From a virus: a DNA stretch of 64,000 bases. Below are positions 16,125 to 23,830 of the stretch, piece by piece. A program made the position numbers and the translations under genes. Location: IMG/VR virus record IMGVR_UViG_3300034093_002579, positions 24,870 to 88,869 of that record; one strand, given 5' to 3'. Numbering within the stretch: position 1 is the first letter of the stretch; each line of letters opens with the position of its first letter. A model generated the notes under the pieces. That model was not told where the DNA came from. It saw nothing but the letters and a program-made list of their open reading frames with translations, and made no database searches.

Positions 16125-16720
16125 TATAAAATAATTTTTAATTTATCTTCCAATTCTTTGATTGTGTTTATTGTGTATTCCGATTCAACATTATTGTTAT
16201 AAATTGTTTCATATTTAATTAATGTTTTATCTGATGGATGGTCTAATAATAGTGCGGGATTTGCGGTAAGTAAAACATCAATTTCATCCCACATAGAGTT
16301 AATTGTTAAATTACTATAGAATTTTACCTTTTCAAATTCGCATCCAAATTTAGATAAGAAAAATAATGAAGCGGGTTTTGATTTATTAATTTCGTCAGAA
16401 ATAATAATTAAATCATGTTCATTTCTTAATTTTAAGTAGATTTCATTTAAATCGTTAAATGTTGAGTATTCTGCTGATTGAGCATGTCCAAAAATTTCCA
16501 TAGGAAATTCTTCATACAAGAATGAGTATAACTCCTCATCATTTTCAAAACTAAAATGTTTTTTTAAATCAAGACTATCAACAGGTGTTGTTATCTCGTA
16601 ATTGAAGGTGTTTTCTTCCTCAATACCGTCAGTCTTATCAATCATGAATTTTTGATAAGTTTGTTCTATTTTGTCTAAAGTGTTTCGTAGAACACCATTA
16701 ATTTCTATACCTATTCTCAT
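16124..16720 (-). CDS. HAD-like protein with altered catalytic motif
   Basis: 198 residues with the outline of a 5'(3')-nucleotidase-type HAD phosphatase. Motif I is at the N-terminus (IGIEINGVLRNT), motif II-like LIIISDE near 100, and a C-terminal DHPSDKTLIKYET block. In active HAD enzymes motif I reads DxDGVL, with both Asp required. Here these positions are Glu6 and Asn8, so phosphatase activity by the normal mechanism is unlikely. It may be a binding or regulatory protein, or act on another substrate. It lies downstream of the phoH terminator and upstream of a small acidic protein. Confidence 0.6.
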   Translation of the reverse strand: MRIGIEINGVLRNTLDKIEQTYQKFMIDKTDGIEEENTFNYEITTPVDSLDLKKHFSFENDEELYSFLYEEFPMEIFGHAQSAEYSTFNDLNEIYLKLRNEHDLIIISDEINKSKPASLFFLSKFGCEFEKVKFYSNLTINSMWDEIDVLLTANPALLLDHPSDKTLIKYETIYNNNVESEYTINTIKELEDKLKIIL

Positions 16721-16738
16721 ATACGTAAAAAAATATGT

Positions 16739-16784
16739 AAAAAACCCAATAAGTAAATTAAATTGAATTTATACTTATTGGGTT
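16739..16784 (-). terminator. Terminator after phoH
   Basis: A perfect 13-bp stem AACCCAATAAGTA / TACTTATTGGGTT with a 16-nt loop is followed on the minus strand by six T residues. It lies 10 nt after the phoH stop codon. Confidence 0.85.
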
Positions 16785-16794
16785 CGTAATTATT

Positions 16795-17532
16795 TTAGTT
16801 TTCGTATCTTTTTAGGATTTTACTAATTAATGGGTTTCTAACCACATCTTCAGGTTTGAATTCGAATGTTCCAATATCATCCATATTTTGAAACTTTTGT
16901 AGTGCGTCCCACAACCCTGTCTGAGTTTTATCTTTATGTCGGTCAAATTGTTCTAAGTCACCTGAAAGGAAGAATTTAGAATTAAACCCAATCCTTGTTA
17001 ATAATAATTTCATTTGACTTGGTGTTGAGTTCTGAGCCTCCTCGAATAGTAGAATTGAATTGTCGATGTTCATACCTCTCATGTAGGCCAATGCAAAAAC
17101 TTCGATAGCTTCAATCTCTTTTAATTTTTCTCTCGCTTCTTTACCAATAATCTTATTTAATAAATAATACGATGGGAAAATGTAAGGGTCTAATTTCTCT
17201 TCAACATTACCAGGGAGTGAACCTAATTTTTCTTCGGCCTCAACTGCGGGTCTTACAATAATGATTTTTTCATAAGGTGTTGTAGGGTCTGCGAGTAAAT
17301 CTACCGCCGCTTTCATCGCTATGTAACTTTTACCAACACCTGCAGGTCCTGAACAAATGGTAATTTGACTATTAGTTAAAATGTCATAATACTTTCTTTG
17401 ACTTTCCGAAAGAAACTTCTCTTTAGATTTTTTCTTTATGATTTGTGATATTAATTCTTTTTTTGTTAGTCTTGGTTTGTACTCATCAACTGGTTTTGGT
17501 GGTACTGTACTTCTTTTTTTTCTTTCTGTCAT
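16795..17532 (-). CDS. phoH: PhoH-like ATPase
   Basis: 245 residues, a typical phage PhoH. The Walker A motif GPAGVGKS is at 62-69, IIVRPAVEAEEKLGSLPG at 91-108, the Walker B variant LLFEEAQN at 161-168 and the sensor-like SGDLEQFD at 190-197, all in the standard order. The protein is a P-loop NTPase, often encoded by large phages and by bacteria under phosphate stress; its role in phage infection is not settled. No C-terminal RNA-binding extension is present. It is a single-gene unit closed by a strong terminator; no TATTTATA box precedes it, which fits early or middle expression. Confidence 0.9.
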   Translation of the reverse strand: MTERKKRSTVPPKPVDEYKPRLTKKELISQIIKKKSKEKFLSESQRKYYDILTNSQITICSGPAGVGKSYIAMKAAVDLLADPTTPYEKIIIVRPAVEAEEKLGSLPGNVEEKLDPYIFPSYYLLNKIIGKEAREKLKEIEAIEVFALAYMRGMNIDNSILLFEEAQNSTPSQMKLLLTRIGFNSKFFLSGDLEQFDRHKDKTQTGLWDALQKFQNMDDIGTFEFKPEDVVRNPLISKILKRYEN

Positions 17533-17591
17533 GTTAAAAACTTAAATGTTAATTGTTTTTTAAAATATACTTTAGTTACTGTTTATGTAAA

Positions 17592-18302
17592 TCAATTTCT
17601 TTCAAATCCTTCTTCATCATGGTGACAGGTTATTGAGTTAATTAAATAACTTTTTAAGTTATTTTTTAATATATGTTCTCTACATCTATTCCATAATTCA
17701 CCATCAGAGGGTAACCCAACAACCCCTGTTTCATCAAATAAATCACGATATTTAAATGGTATTGTATTAAAATTCATACATACTGAAGAATGGATTAATG
17801 TCGCATAACTTGGTAGAAAATTAATATAATGATTTTCGATACCAATTATTTTTGGCATAGTTTTTTCTGGTGACAAGTAAGTTGACTTAGTACAAACCCA
17901 ATCGGCGTTTGTATTTAATAGACATTTATTAATTACTTCTAAATGATTTGGTTCCCATACGTCGTCATGGTCCAAATGACAAATATAATAGTTTCCATCG
18001 TCTAATGATTTATCAATTCCGTAGTTAACCGCGTTAACACCACCGTAAGACCAAAGAGCATACCCTTTACCATAACGGTCCCTTTCTTTAGCAAACGGGA
18101 GGTTTTCAAAATAGAGTTTATCTTTATCGTAACTTTTACATATGTTAATAAACTCTTCATTATCTTCGTACTTGTCTCCAATAACGTAAACTTTAAAATC
18201 TTCATGAGTTTGATTAAAAACACAATCTAACGCTCTTTTTAAGTAAAAAGGTGTTGAGTTATCTGTTCTTTGGTATGTTGATATTATAATTGATAGTTTC
18301 AT
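17592..18302 (-). CDS. Glycosyltransferase family 2
   Basis: 236 residues. MKLSIIISTYQRTDNSTPFY at the start is the GT2 donor-binding loop, KVYVIGDKYED is the second strand, and the metal-binding DHDD lies at 111-114, followed by a W-P-rich segment. Compact, with no membrane helix. It is the last gene (3' end) of the first sugar cluster, whose neighbours encode hydratase, acyltransferase, methyltransferase and aminotransferase. Its acceptor is unknown. Confidence 0.85.
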   Translation of the reverse strand: MKLSIIISTYQRTDNSTPFYLKRALDCVFNQTHEDFKVYVIGDKYEDNEEFINICKSYDKDKLYFENLPFAKERDRYGKGYALWSYGGVNAVNYGIDKSLDDGNYYICHLDHDDVWEPNHLEVINKCLLNTNADWVCTKSTYLSPEKTMPKIIGIENHYINFLPSYATLIHSSVCMNFNTIPFKYRDLFDETGVVGLPSDGELWNRCREHILKNNLKSYLINSITCHHDEEGFERN

Positions 18303-18320
18303 GATTATTTAGTTTTTACT

Positions 18321-18689
18321 TTATTTTTTTAAAACTATCGCATTACCATCAATAATTTCTACATCGTCTCTTATTATTTTTGTTTTTAAAAAATACTTAT
18401 TATTTTCTTTTTTGTCTAACTCAATCACAATTTCAATCTCATCATTAATGTAACAAGGGTTTTTAAAATTTAAATCTTGTTTTAAATATATTGAACCTTC
18501 ACCAGGGTAATAGGTTGCAATTATCTTAGAAAAAAAGGAAGATAATAACATTCCATGTGCAATTCTTTTTCCAAATATACTATTTTTGGAATACTCATCA
18601 TCTAAGTGGATTGGATTTTTATCTCCAGACAGTTCGGAAAAATCCCTCACCATTTTATCTGTTATAGTTATTTTTTCAGAAACTCGCAT
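18321..18689 (-). CDS. MaoC-like (R)-specific enoyl-CoA hydratase, hotdog fold
   Basis: 122 residues, close to the length of single-hotdog PhaJ/MaoC hydratases, which add water to trans-2-enoyl-CoA to give (R)-3-hydroxyacyl-CoA. The hydratase-2 signature is intact: FSELSGDKNPIHLDD with catalytic Asp23 and His28, followed by FGKRIAHGML (39-48). Its start overlaps the end of the acyltransferase gene by 22 nt. A hydratase of this class is not expected in phage nucleotide metabolism. Next to an acyltransferase and an aminotransferase, it could supply a hydroxyacyl group for an amino sugar, as AntA does in anthrose synthesis (AntA itself is a crotonase-type enzyme). The pathway is inferred. Confidence 0.85.
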   Translation of the reverse strand: MRVSEKITITDKMVRDFSELSGDKNPIHLDDEYSKNSIFGKRIAHGMLLSSFFSKIIATYYPGEGSIYLKQDLNFKNPCYINDEIEIVIELDKKENNKYFLKTKIIRDDVEIIDGNAIVLKK

Positions 18690-19225
18690 TCTAAACTGTA
18701 TAAATTATTTTCTCTATTTTTTATGACCTTAGATGGTATACCAACAACAATTTTAGACTTTTCAACATCTTTAGTCACTAATGATAACGAACCAACAGAA
18801 CTATGGTCATCAATATTAACATTTGGTAATATCACACTCCCCGCACCAACAATAACGTGTTTACCTAACCTAACATCACCTGATATAACATTAGTGTATT
18901 CTTTACTTACTGTTGGATTTGTTAAAAAATTACCACTATAATCATCAGTTGAACTGTATATTGATACTCTTGATGATAATCCTGAAAAATCGTCAAGTGT
19001 TATTTTACCGTTCCCGATTAAACTACAAAAAACGGCAATGTGAACATAGTTACCTATTTTAATTCCACCTTCACCAGCGCTAATCACACAAAAATCATCA
19101 ATTCTAACATTGTTACCTATCGATATGTTCCGTGGATTGTAAATTGAACATTTGTTTGAAATCAAAACATTTTCCCCAATTGATTTAAATCCAATTAATT
19201 TTAATTCTTCTTTAGTATAAAACAT
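18668..19225 (-). CDS. Hexapeptide-repeat (left-handed beta-helix) acyltransferase
   Basis: 185 residues. Hexapeptide units ([LIV]-G-x4) run from about 15 to 165, including IGENVLISNKCSIYN, ISIGNNVRIDDFCVIS, KIGNYVHIAVFCSLIG and LGKHVIVGAGSVILPNVNID. The end (VVGIPSKVIKNR) is typical of sugar O- or N-acetyltransferases such as WbbJ or PglD-type enzymes. It acts as a trimer in the family, transferring an acyl group from CoA. It overlaps the hydratase gene by 22 nt. A catalytic His is likely the one in GNYVHIAV. Whether it acylates an amino group (after the DegT aminotransferase) or a hydroxyl is not decidable here. Confidence 0.88.
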   Translation of the reverse strand: MFYTKEELKLIGFKSIGENVLISNKCSIYNPRNISIGNNVRIDDFCVISAGEGGIKIGNYVHIAVFCSLIGNGKITLDDFSGLSSRVSIYSSTDDYSGNFLTNPTVSKEYTNVISGDVRLGKHVIVGAGSVILPNVNIDDHSSVGSLSLVTKDVEKSKIVVGIPSKVIKNRENNLYSLECEFLKK

Positions 19226-19232
19226 AGTTATT

Positions 19233-19312
19233 TTAATTAATTTTTATAGACAGTAAAGAAAGATTATTACTCACTTTCCTTCCAAACTCACCTGTACCTA
19301 TTCTCGATTTTT
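19233..19312 (-). pseudogene. Out-of-frame coding-like remnant after methyltransferase
   Basis: Between the methyltransferase stop (19313) and the acyltransferase start (19225), the minus strand can be read in another frame as a protein-like stretch (KSRIGTGEFGRKV, then SNNLSLLSIKIN, stop at 19233-19235). The methyltransferase ends in an A-rich tract (AAAAAAATAAAATAAAAAAA), where a one- or two-base indel would join the two. It could be a frameshifted C-terminus, an assembly error or ordinary spacer. Apart from this, the 87-nt gap shows nothing recognisable. Confidence 0.3.
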
Positions 19313-19930
19313 TTATTTTATTTTTTTAATTATTTTACGGTAATTTGAATGTAATTCGGTAATATAGTCAGAAAAGGTTAACATAAAATAGTCTACAGAT
19401 TCTTTCGGTCTTAAGTTTGTTGGCCGACTCATTTCCCATAAGTAATCGTCAAAAATAATAATACCATTATCATTTAATAATTCCCATGACATAATCGCAT
19501 CCATCATAACATATGGTGCGGTATGATTACCGTCAATAAAAATTATATCGTACATTTTTCCTTCAGTAATTAAAAATGGTAAGACTTTATTTGAAAGACC
19601 TTCCCTAACGATTACCTTATTGGCGTTTGTACTTTCATTAATATTATGTAAAAACATTTCTTTAGTTTTTCTTTCACTTAATAACCATTCAGCGTTATCT
19701 TTAAAGTAAGAATTTAAACTATTATTATCTTGACTAAAATTAGTCCATGGGTCGACACAAGTTATCGTTGATTTGTCGTTTTGTAAAATATTATCTAAAA
19801 ACCAAATAGTGGATTTACCCTCAAAACAACCTATCTCAAGGATATGAATTTCTTTTGTTGGGTCTAAATTATTTAATACGGATAACCCATCGTTGGTAAA
19901 CCATTCTTCTGTAAATTTGTAATTTTTCAT
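19313..19930 (-). CDS. SAM-dependent methyltransferase (Methyltransf_24-like)
   Basis: 205 residues, class I Rossmann fold. Motif I is HILEIGCFEGKSTIWFLDN (from 29), a second acidic strand TCVDPW follows, then MYDIIFIDGNHTAPYVMMDA near 120 and GIIIFDDYLWEM. The IDGNHT/DDY pattern is typical of the macrocin/CmcI-like O-methyltransferases common in sugar and antibiotic clusters. It overlaps the aminotransferase gene by 4 nt. It probably methylates a sugar hydroxyl. The C-terminus may have been shortened by a frameshift (see the remnant at 19233-19312). Confidence 0.8.
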   Translation of the reverse strand: MKNYKFTEEWFTNDGLSVLNNLDPTKEIHILEIGCFEGKSTIWFLDNILQNDKSTITCVDPWTNFSQDNNSLNSYFKDNAEWLLSERKTKEMFLHNINESTNANKVIVREGLSNKVLPFLITEGKMYDIIFIDGNHTAPYVMMDAIMSWELLNDNGIIIFDDYLWEMSRPTNLRPKESVDYFMLTFSDYITELHSNYRKIIKKIK

Positions 19931-20556
19931 TGTTGATATATTTTAAAATTTGATAAATCTGGATAAGGTAATTCTAAATCCTCATTATGTTTTGGAGTCC
20001 CATCCATATTATAGAACTGATTCATTAATAAATAACCTCTCGCGGCTAATTCGGGCATCATATAAAAATTCCAACCTAACATATCAAAATGGTCGTCATG
20101 GTATGAACATTCTCTTCTCCCACTATATCTTGCTCGTTTGAACCAAAGATACGCATCATAGTCGTCTGTTAAAATTGCACCACCCTTAGACAGTTTAAAG
20201 TGTTTGTATGGTCCTGTGAATGAGATACACATATGAGTGTTAGGTATGTACATATTACTAGTAAACCTAAGTGCCGAATCCCAAACTTTTGTTGGGGACA
20301 ACTGGTACGCACCTTTTATAGTTTTACCCTCAACAGGGGTAAATTTAACCTTACCTCCCGCATGAATAATCTCACATGGTACCGATGGGTATGTTCTGGA
20401 TGGAATCTCAATTTCCATACCTTTAATATTCTCATACATTAGTGATAAGAATAATGCGTTACTTTGATTATCCACTGTTACAACGTACTTCGCACCTGTA
20501 TATTCGGATAGTTTAGTTTCAAAATTTTCTGTTATTTGGTAAATTCCTTGTGCCAT
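19927..20556 (-). CDS. DegT/DnrJ/EryC1-type sugar aminotransferase, compact form
   Basis: 209 residues against about 370 for typical family members. The PLP-enzyme core is recognisable: FETKLSEYTGAKYVVTVDNQ, the IPSRTYPSVPCEIIHAGGKV strand-helix, Asp93 in KVWDSALRF (the pyridine-N contact) and the Schiff-base lysine block CISFTGPYKHFKLSKGGAIL with candidate Lys118. The segment between 70 and 90 is shortened, and the C-terminal small domain is absent. Family enzymes transaminate nucleotide-linked keto-sugars. It overlaps the methyltransferase gene (4 nt) and abuts the two-domain glycosyltransferase. The short form may still be active as a dimer or may serve another sugar-binding role. Confidence 0.75.
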   Translation of the reverse strand: MAQGIYQITENFETKLSEYTGAKYVVTVDNQSNALFLSLMYENIKGMEIEIPSRTYPSVPCEIIHAGGKVKFTPVEGKTIKGAYQLSPTKVWDSALRFTSNMYIPNTHMCISFTGPYKHFKLSKGGAILTDDYDAYLWFKRARYSGRRECSYHDDHFDMLGWNFYMMPELAARGYLLMNQFYNMDGTPKHNEDLELPYPDLSNFKIYQQ

Positions 20557-22055
20557 TAGTTTAATTTAAATATAAAAGGTTTAATATTGTTTTCGTTTTT
20601 AATCATAAAAGGATAAAAAGTGTTAATGTAATCTTGACGGTAATTATCATCATTATCTCCTCTGGTTTGACTCTCATAGTGATAAGCAACTAAATTACCG
20701 TCATAATAATTATTTAGACCTAATGAAAGACATTTGATGTTTAATTCCGCATCCTCTAAACAAGTTTGATAATTTTCGTTAAAATAACCACACTTTTCAA
20801 ATATGGTTTTATTAATCATTAATAGAGCTGCAGTAGACCCCAATACTTTTTTTATTGATGGTGTATAAGTATAATATCCTTTTAATCCCGAATGTGTTAA
20901 TTGTATTATATTGTTATGAATATAAATTACCATACCATCATGTTGTACGGTATTATCTAAATAATGTAGACGACAACCGACAGTACCAACTTTTGGAGTT
21001 GTTTTGAATATTTTTAACATACCATAAATAACGTTGTTTAATAATTTAATATCATTATTACAAAATAACAAATATTCGTGAGTGTTATTTAGATGGTTTT
21101 TAACCACATCATTATTAATTTTTGCAAAATTATAATAATCATATTCAATTAATTTAATATTATTATAATCAGAAATAAATGATTTAAGTTTTTCTTTATT
21201 TTCATCAGTTGACCCAGTGTCGGCGATAAAAATGTCAAATAAATTAGGGTTACAATGTTCGTAAAAAGATAGAATACATTCACTTATTAATTCGAACTTA
21301 TCTTTTGTTGGTATAATTACCGAAACTTTACCAATATTTTTAGTTGGTTTTTCGTTTATTTTAGGAACGTAAATACTGTTTGGTTTTAAGTCTAATGGCA
21401 ATTTAGACGAGAACTTCTCTAAAAATTTAGTTTTACTTTCAAAAAATTCCTCATTTGGTCGTCCAACTGATTGGTGGGTAATATCAAAAGAAAATGTAAC
21501 CCCAATTTTTACCCCGTCTAAATAATTACTTAAACAGAATGGGTGGTCATAAAAATGAAACTTACCAATAGTCTCATTAAAATTATGTTTTATTTTTGTT
21601 TTATCGAATGAAATGAATAAACCATCAATAGTCACTACTGGTGTTAATTCATCTAATTTTGCGGAATACTTATTAACCCATTTTTTACGACCCTCAGGTT
21701 GGTGATATACATGACCAACCATTGTTTGAGCCATTCGTTCCCAATAGACTCCTGATTCAGGAAAATATGTTGACCCTGCCTTCCCAATGATTCCGTAATC
21801 AGGGTTATTTTCGAAATCTTTAAATAATTTCTTACCCCAATTATTTTCTAATTTGATGTCGTTATGACAACAAACCACAATATCATAAATTGATTGTGAT
21901 ATACCTTTGTTATATACCTCAGCCAAACTGTATTGATTATTGTTCTGAAACTCTAAAATCTGAACATGTTTTAATCCAACAGTTTGTAACAAATGTTGTT
22001 TAAATTTGTTATTATAAGTTTCGTCTTTATGGGTTGAATAAATTATTGTTATCAT
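20556..22055 (-). CDS. Two-domain glycosyltransferase (two GT-A domains)
   Basis: 499 residues. Domain 1 (1-210) starts MITIIYSTHKDETYNNKFKQ and has CCHNDIKLE (HND at 64-66), resembling the Glyco_tranf_2_5 type. Domain 2 (243-499) starts VSVIIPTKDKFELISECILS, continues with FIADTGSTDENKEKL, has the metal-binding NND at 333-335 and a later CLEDAELNIKCL with acidic catalytic residues, a standard GT2. Fusion of two GTs suggests synthesis of a disaccharide on one acceptor. Its last base overlaps the start of the aminotransferase gene, and it is 1 nt downstream of dUTPase. Confidence 0.85.
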   Translation of the reverse strand: MITIIYSTHKDETYNNKFKQHLLQTVGLKHVQILEFQNNNQYSLAEVYNKGISQSIYDIVVCCHNDIKLENNWGKKLFKDFENNPDYGIIGKAGSTYFPESGVYWERMAQTMVGHVYHQPEGRKKWVNKYSAKLDELTPVVTIDGLFISFDKTKIKHNFNETIGKFHFYDHPFCLSNYLDGVKIGVTFSFDITHQSVGRPNEEFFESKTKFLEKFSSKLPLDLKPNSIYVPKINEKPTKNIGKVSVIIPTKDKFELISECILSFYEHCNPNLFDIFIADTGSTDENKEKLKSFISDYNNIKLIEYDYYNFAKINNDVVKNHLNNTHEYLLFCNNDIKLLNNVIYGMLKIFKTTPKVGTVGCRLHYLDNTVQHDGMVIYIHNNIIQLTHSGLKGYYTYTPSIKKVLGSTAALLMINKTIFEKCGYFNENYQTCLEDAELNIKCLSLGLNNYYDGNLVAYHYESQTRGDNDDNYRQDYINTFYPFMIKNENNIKPFIFKLN

Positions 22056-22056
22056 A

Positions 22057-22659
22057 TTAAATTCCTGTTGAACCGAATCCGTTACTATTACGGTCTTTTT
22101 TTGTTACTTCATTTCTCTCATCCAAATAAACCCAACCACCATTAACTACGGGACATAAAACTGCTTGAGCAACTTTCATACCTTTAGTAATTGTAAAAGG
22201 TTCTTTATTTGTATTAAATATAATTACTTTTACTTCACCTGTATATCCATTATCTACCGTTCCTGGAGAGTTTAAACACATTAAACCTTGATTAATGGCT
22301 AACCCACTTTTAGACCTAACTTGAATTTCATATCCATCTTTAATGTCAAATGATAATCCTGTCGGAACTAAACCTCTACCAAGTCCCTCAATTGTAATAT
22401 CTTCAACTGAGTATAAATCAAATCCAGAATCACTTGGGTAGTTATAACTTGGGGTTACGGCATCAAGATGTAGTTTATTAAAACCTAATTCTAACTGAGC
22501 TTTATAGTTTTTCATATCAACTTCTAATTGTTTAACATCAACACCAAACTCCTCAAGGATTTGATTATAATCAATATCATTGTTTTCTGACATTGATAGT
22601 ATTGATTTTAGCTCTTCGGCTTTTTTCTTTAAAAAATCTAAATCTATTTCTTCTGACAT
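22057..22659 (-). CDS. dut: dUTPase
   Basis: Hydrolyses dUTP to dUMP and PPi, keeping uracil out of phage DNA and feeding dTMP synthesis. The five trimeric dUTPase motifs are present in order: SDSGFDLYS (76-84), VRSKSGLA (114-121, Lys in place of the usual Arg in RSGLA), GTVDNGYTGEVKVI (133-146), MKVAQAVLCPV (161-171) and RNSNGFGSTG (190-199). The first 60 residues are an added charged helical extension not found in standard enzymes. It overlaps the exonuclease gene stop by one base. High confidence. Confidence 0.95.
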   Translation of the reverse strand: MSEEIDLDFLKKKAEELKSILSMSENNDIDYNQILEEFGVDVKQLEVDMKNYKAQLELGFNKLHLDAVTPSYNYPSDSGFDLYSVEDITIEGLGRGLVPTGLSFDIKDGYEIQVRSKSGLAINQGLMCLNSPGTVDNGYTGEVKVIIFNTNKEPFTITKGMKVAQAVLCPVVNGGWVYLDERNEVTKKDRNSNGFGSTGI

Positions 22660-23378
22660 TATTTAAGTTCTTTTAATTTTTTTATCACCTCAATTAATAC
22701 GTTAACGTCTCGTTCACAGTATTCTGAGATTTCTTTTAATTTACCATGGTTCCAATATGAATTATGTACTTTATCTCCTGTGATTTCACCTTCTTTTGGT
22801 GATGGAATCTCCATTGAGGTACACATTAAATCTAATGAACCAATCGCCGTATAAGCACCATATTGCCAAATTTCTTTAGTGTCGATGGCTTTAATTTCCC
22901 ATGGTTTTGTATCGTATGACGGTAAAATTGATGGTGGAAGTAATCCATTAATAATCATTCTTTTAGCCATCATTGGAATATCAAAATTCTTTAGATTATG
23001 CCCACACAGAAAGAAATCCAATCTTCCACAACGGTCCAATAATTTCTGACAATCACGTAATAATTGTTCCTCATCATCACCAGAAAACGTTTGTTTTTTA
23101 ACTTCACCATTATCCATAACAAAGGCAACACTAACACATACAATCTTTGCAAATTCGGGTACCAGCGCGGTTCTTGTTGAGAATATAATATTTTTTCTTT
23201 CATCTTCGTTTTCCCCTTTAATTGCGTCTTCAGGGAATCGTTTTAAAAACCAATCGAAATACTTATCGAATTGATGTGCAATTTCAGGACGTTTTTCAAC
23301 ACAAGTATCGAAGTCTTTTTCAATCCCAACTGTTTCTATATCAAGAAACAAAATTTTAGTAATAGGTATTTTAATCAT
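22659..23378 (-). CDS. 3'-5' exonuclease, PolB-type DEDDy
   Basis: 239 residues. It matches the predicted 3'-5' exonuclease family related to the proofreading domain of PolB. ExoI is LFLDIETVGI (D13, E15), ExoII is GHNLKNFDIP (126-135) and ExoIII is YCERDVN, with Tyr220 and Asp224. All four metal-binding acidic residues are visible, so it is probably active on single-stranded DNA or RNA. It overlaps the cytidylyltransferase gene by 8 nt. No polymerase domain is attached. Confidence 0.85.
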   Translation of the reverse strand: MIKIPITKILFLDIETVGIEKDFDTCVEKRPEIAHQFDKYFDWFLKRFPEDAIKGENEDERKNIIFSTRTALVPEFAKIVCVSVAFVMDNGEVKKQTFSGDDEEQLLRDCQKLLDRCGRLDFFLCGHNLKNFDIPMMAKRMIINGLLPPSILPSYDTKPWEIKAIDTKEIWQYGAYTAIGSLDLMCTSMEIPSPKEGEITGDKVHNSYWNHGKLKEISEYCERDVNVLIEVIKKLKELK

Positions 23379-23829
23379 TTGTCTCTAAATTTTTTAAAAT
23401 TTCAGGGTTTTGTTTCAATGTTTGTATTGTGATTAAATCTTTGATTTTAGTTGTTGACCAATTGTGAGACCTTGTGGTGTAAACTACCTCAATTGGTAGA
23501 TGGTCTCCAGTAAACCTCTTACCAATATAATCGTCACCTAAAATTCTAACATCAGGTTTATAAAACTCAATAAGTTTTATTAAATCCTCTTCAGTTTGAT
23601 ATGTCACAACTTCATCAACATACTTTATTGACATTAAAGTTTTATATCTTTCATATAATGGAACGACTGGTTTATACTTTGTAAATCTTGTCTCAGACGG
23701 GTCTCTTTGTAAAAAGACCATAAAGTAATCACACTTTTCTTTTGCCGCTTCAAAAGTGTAAATATAACCTGGGTGTAATAAATCAAAATTACCTGCGGTG
23801 AACCCAACTTTACCTTTTTTATTATACAT
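23371..23829 (-). CDS. Cytidylyltransferase-like nucleotidyltransferase
   Basis: 152 residues, the size of TagD/RfaE-C-type enzymes that activate an alcohol or sugar phosphate with CTP (or ATP). It has GNFDLLHPGY (13-22), where the usual HxGH is HPGY, a central KYVDEVVTY strand and the C-terminal RSHNWSTTKIKDL block, equivalent to R-x-x-x-I-S-T-T. The changed last His of HxGH might lower the activity. It may provide a nucleotide-activated precursor for the glycosyltransferases around it. It is 1 nt from the GT-B gene upstream. Confidence 0.82.
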   Translation of the reverse strand: MYNKKGKVGFTAGNFDLLHPGYIYTFEAAKEKCDYFMVFLQRDPSETRFTKYKPVVPLYERYKTLMSIKYVDEVVTYQTEEDLIKLIEFYKPDVRILGDDYIGKRFTGDHLPIEVVYTTRSHNWSTTKIKDLITIQTLKQNPEILKNLETND

Positions 23830-23830
23830 A

